In this document: piece by piece, positions 62,522-64,000 of the stretch
Layout of the letters: the number at the start of each line of letters is the position of its first letter
Position numbering within the stretch: the stretch's first letter is position 1
Assembly (NCBI GenBank): GCA_028245195.1
Contig: JAOKCF010000004.1
Location: 62,001 to 126,000, forward strand
DNA length: 64,000 nt
Origin: Vicingaceae bacterium
GTDB taxonomy: Bacteria; Bacteroidota; Bacteroidia; Flavobacteriales_E; Vicingaceae
Direction: 5' to 3'
Notes under the pieces: model-generated
The model's database searches: none
The model's input: only the letters and a program-made list of their open reading frames with translations
What the model was told of the DNA's origin: nothing
Made by a program: the position numbers and the translations under genes

Positions 62522-64000
62522 TTATTCATTTCCCACGACAACTCTCATATCTCTAATGTATACGGGGCCTTTAGACTTATTACAAACGTATGCTTTTAAT
62601 GTAGCGCCCTCAGTAGGCAAATTCTCGGGCAAGTTAAAAATGAATCGTTTCGTCTCCCATTTTTCTCCTGTTCGAATTAGAGGGAATGACTCATAAAAAT
62701 AAGTATCGTATTCATTGCTAACGCTTACCATCTTGCTCGCTCCAACATAATTATGCTTCAAATTAATGTTCAAGTCTATTTCAATAGAGCGATGATCTCC
62801 TATGTCTTCTATGGGCATAGATAAGGTGGAACTGCATTGATGTGTAGAATCAACCAACTCATACCCTTTTTTCCCAACCATGGAGCGAGATCTCGACCAG
62901 TTTCCCATTTTTAAGGTATAGTAATCGTTGTAGAAGGTTAGTGCTTCTTGTTCGGGAAGTGTGGAAGGGTCTATGACTTCTACGGAAAAATTATCAATTT
63001 GAACCGGATATTTTCCTTTCAAGACGGCATTTATCTCAATGCTATCGTTCTCGTTTCTCATAAACGGAGGGATAACAATTAAGTCTAATGTACTCCAGCT
63101 TCCTTTGTCAAACCAATTTATGCTTTCTACTCCTTTATACACTTTGCGGTAACTTTTGCCACTTTTGGCGTCTATCATGTTAAATTCTAAACCAAAGCGG
63201 TTTTCCTTCGCTTCAAAGTCCGATTTAAATCGAATTCTAGTGATAACATAACTGTAACTGGTGTCTGAAATATCTTTAAATGCAAATTTTAGTTTTTCGC
63301 TTTCCCTATTTGTTTTTGATAAAACCAAACTGCCCTCTTCCGGCACGCTAAACCCATTTATCGTTTTCACTTTTGAGCCCTCTCCACTATACGTTTCTCT
63401 GTAAATTAGTTTGTGCTTTTGTGGTTTTTCTTCTGGCAAATAGTTAACAGACCGATCGGGTTCTAATAATGTCTTATCTGCATGGTAAAAGTCTGTCTCG
63501 CCAATAATACTCCAGTAGTACTCTTTGGTCATTCTTTGAGAATGAATAATACCATTTTCAAATTGCCAAACTTGAAATATATTCAAGCCAACCATCGCTG
63601 CCAACAGAATAAAGATTGGGGTTTTAAGCCTTTTCATGGTAGAGTTTAACTCTTGAATAAAGTAACCAATTGGCAAAAGAAATATAGGATAAGACTGCAC
63701 AATAGAGCGCTGACTAAAACTATCCGCATACCACCAGCAATCCCAACTACTCAAAACCTAAATGTTCAATATCATGAATAAAAGTAATGGGATGCCTATT
63801 CCGCGATTTTTCTTAACAGTTACAAATAGGCCAATTAACCCAAACACTATTATTGGAGTGTACAGTAACCATCCTTTTTTGTAACTAAACAAATACTCTT
63901 TTAGGTAAGGACTTAACAGCTTAAAGTCTTCGTTGGTGTAACTATCAAAGATCCACTCTCCGGTGGTATAATGCCAATACAGAGGCTGCACCATTCCAAA
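62522..64000 (-). pseudogene. Membrane glycosyltransferase-like protein interrupted by a stop (5' end outside window)
   Basis: The frame enters from the right edge with FGMVQPLYWHYTTGEWIFDS and TM helices (GWLLYTPIIVFGLIGLFV; LLLFMILNI). It hits TAG at 63758-63760, then continues VLSSWDCWWYADSFSQRSIV, which aligns with a run common in these transferases if the stop replaced Tyr. A large beta-rich C-terminal domain follows (SKVKTINGFSVPEEG; IEIDLNINLKHNYVGASK), ending ...VVGNE. The rest of the gene lies outside. It probably adds sugars to surface glycans. Confidence 0.75.

Noticed and set aside
501-64000. Stop-codon reassignment to explain in-frame stops
   Set aside because: TAA, TAG and TGA all occur as interrupting codons, and normal genes end with each. 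Breaks also include frameshifts. A single reassigned codon cannot explain this.
1-64000. CRISPR array, insertion sequence or prophage
   Set aside because: No regularly spaced repeats, transposase motif, att-like flanks or phage genes were seen on either strand.

Overview
The window is AT-rich chromosomal DNA, apparently from an aerobic, light-exposed, probably aquatic member of the Bacteroidota (flavobacteria-like). Evidence: many TAnnTTTG-type -7 promoter boxes, an Omp28-type lipoprotein, SPOR/TPR proteins, a sigma factor paired with a membrane beta-barrel anti-sigma, a remnant of a secreted cargo-like protein, carotenoid genes, and three photolyase/cryptochrome-family genes. No phage, transposase, CRISPR array or rRNA operon was seen. 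The only RNA gene found is tRNA-Ala(GGC). The genus is not determinable from the sequence alone.

Layout. 1-9.6 kb: a partial SPOR protein, an outer-membrane protein remnant, fructosamine kinase, tRNA-Ala, an Omp28 lipoprotein, a dead sensor/SpoIIE phosphatase, a live TPR-SPOR protein beside its dead tandem paralogue, and an aldehyde dehydrogenase. 9.7-19.1 kb: an RprX/RprY-like two-component system, a universal stress protein, a very basic small lipoprotein, a YfiR-TPR-HAMP/SpoIIE operon, a PolB-type exonuclease and a double-ATPase peptide ABC protein. 19.1-26.6 kb (minus strand): a light-response cluster of a B12-type MerR regulator, an ECF sigma factor, crtI, crtB, an SDR protein, a photolyase and a DUF2867 SDR. 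26.7-31 kb: uvrC and an Lhr-family helicase. 31-34.2 kb: MarR, a TPR histidine kinase and a methyltransferase with a lipobox. 34.6-46.3 kb: a 2'-5' RNA ligase-like protein, dinB, dnaE-like polymerase, pdeM, DUF2256 with cryptochrome DASH, DUF1883 divergent from an XRE-S24 repressor, dead nitrilase and AraC genes, and a HAD phosphatase. 47-52.3 kb: a RidA/aminomuconate-deaminase-like protein, ileS (type 2), a DksA-like protein and lspA. 52.4-59.5 kb: a dead anti-sigma/barrel gene with its sigma factor, asd, a cargo remnant, an Fe-S type photolyase, DUF429 and crtZ. 59.5-64 kb: a polysaccharide O-acetylation pair (AlgJ-like and AlgI-like) and a membrane glycosyltransferase, all disrupted.

How the genes fit together. 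Two themes dominate. The first is light and DNA-damage defence: carotenoids (crtI, crtB, crtZ), three photolyase/cryptochrome proteins, UvrC, the Lhr helicase, PdeM, DinB with a second DnaE, and an autocleaving S24 repressor. The second is gene decay: about a dozen genes carry in-frame stops and/or frameshifts. All three stop codons occur as lesions, and one active-site residue is lost. Every core housekeeping gene (ileS, uvrC, lspA, asd, dnaE-like) is intact. The broken genes are envelope, sensory, regulatory or polysaccharide genes, which points to real, selective erosion, although some single-base lesions could be assembly errors.
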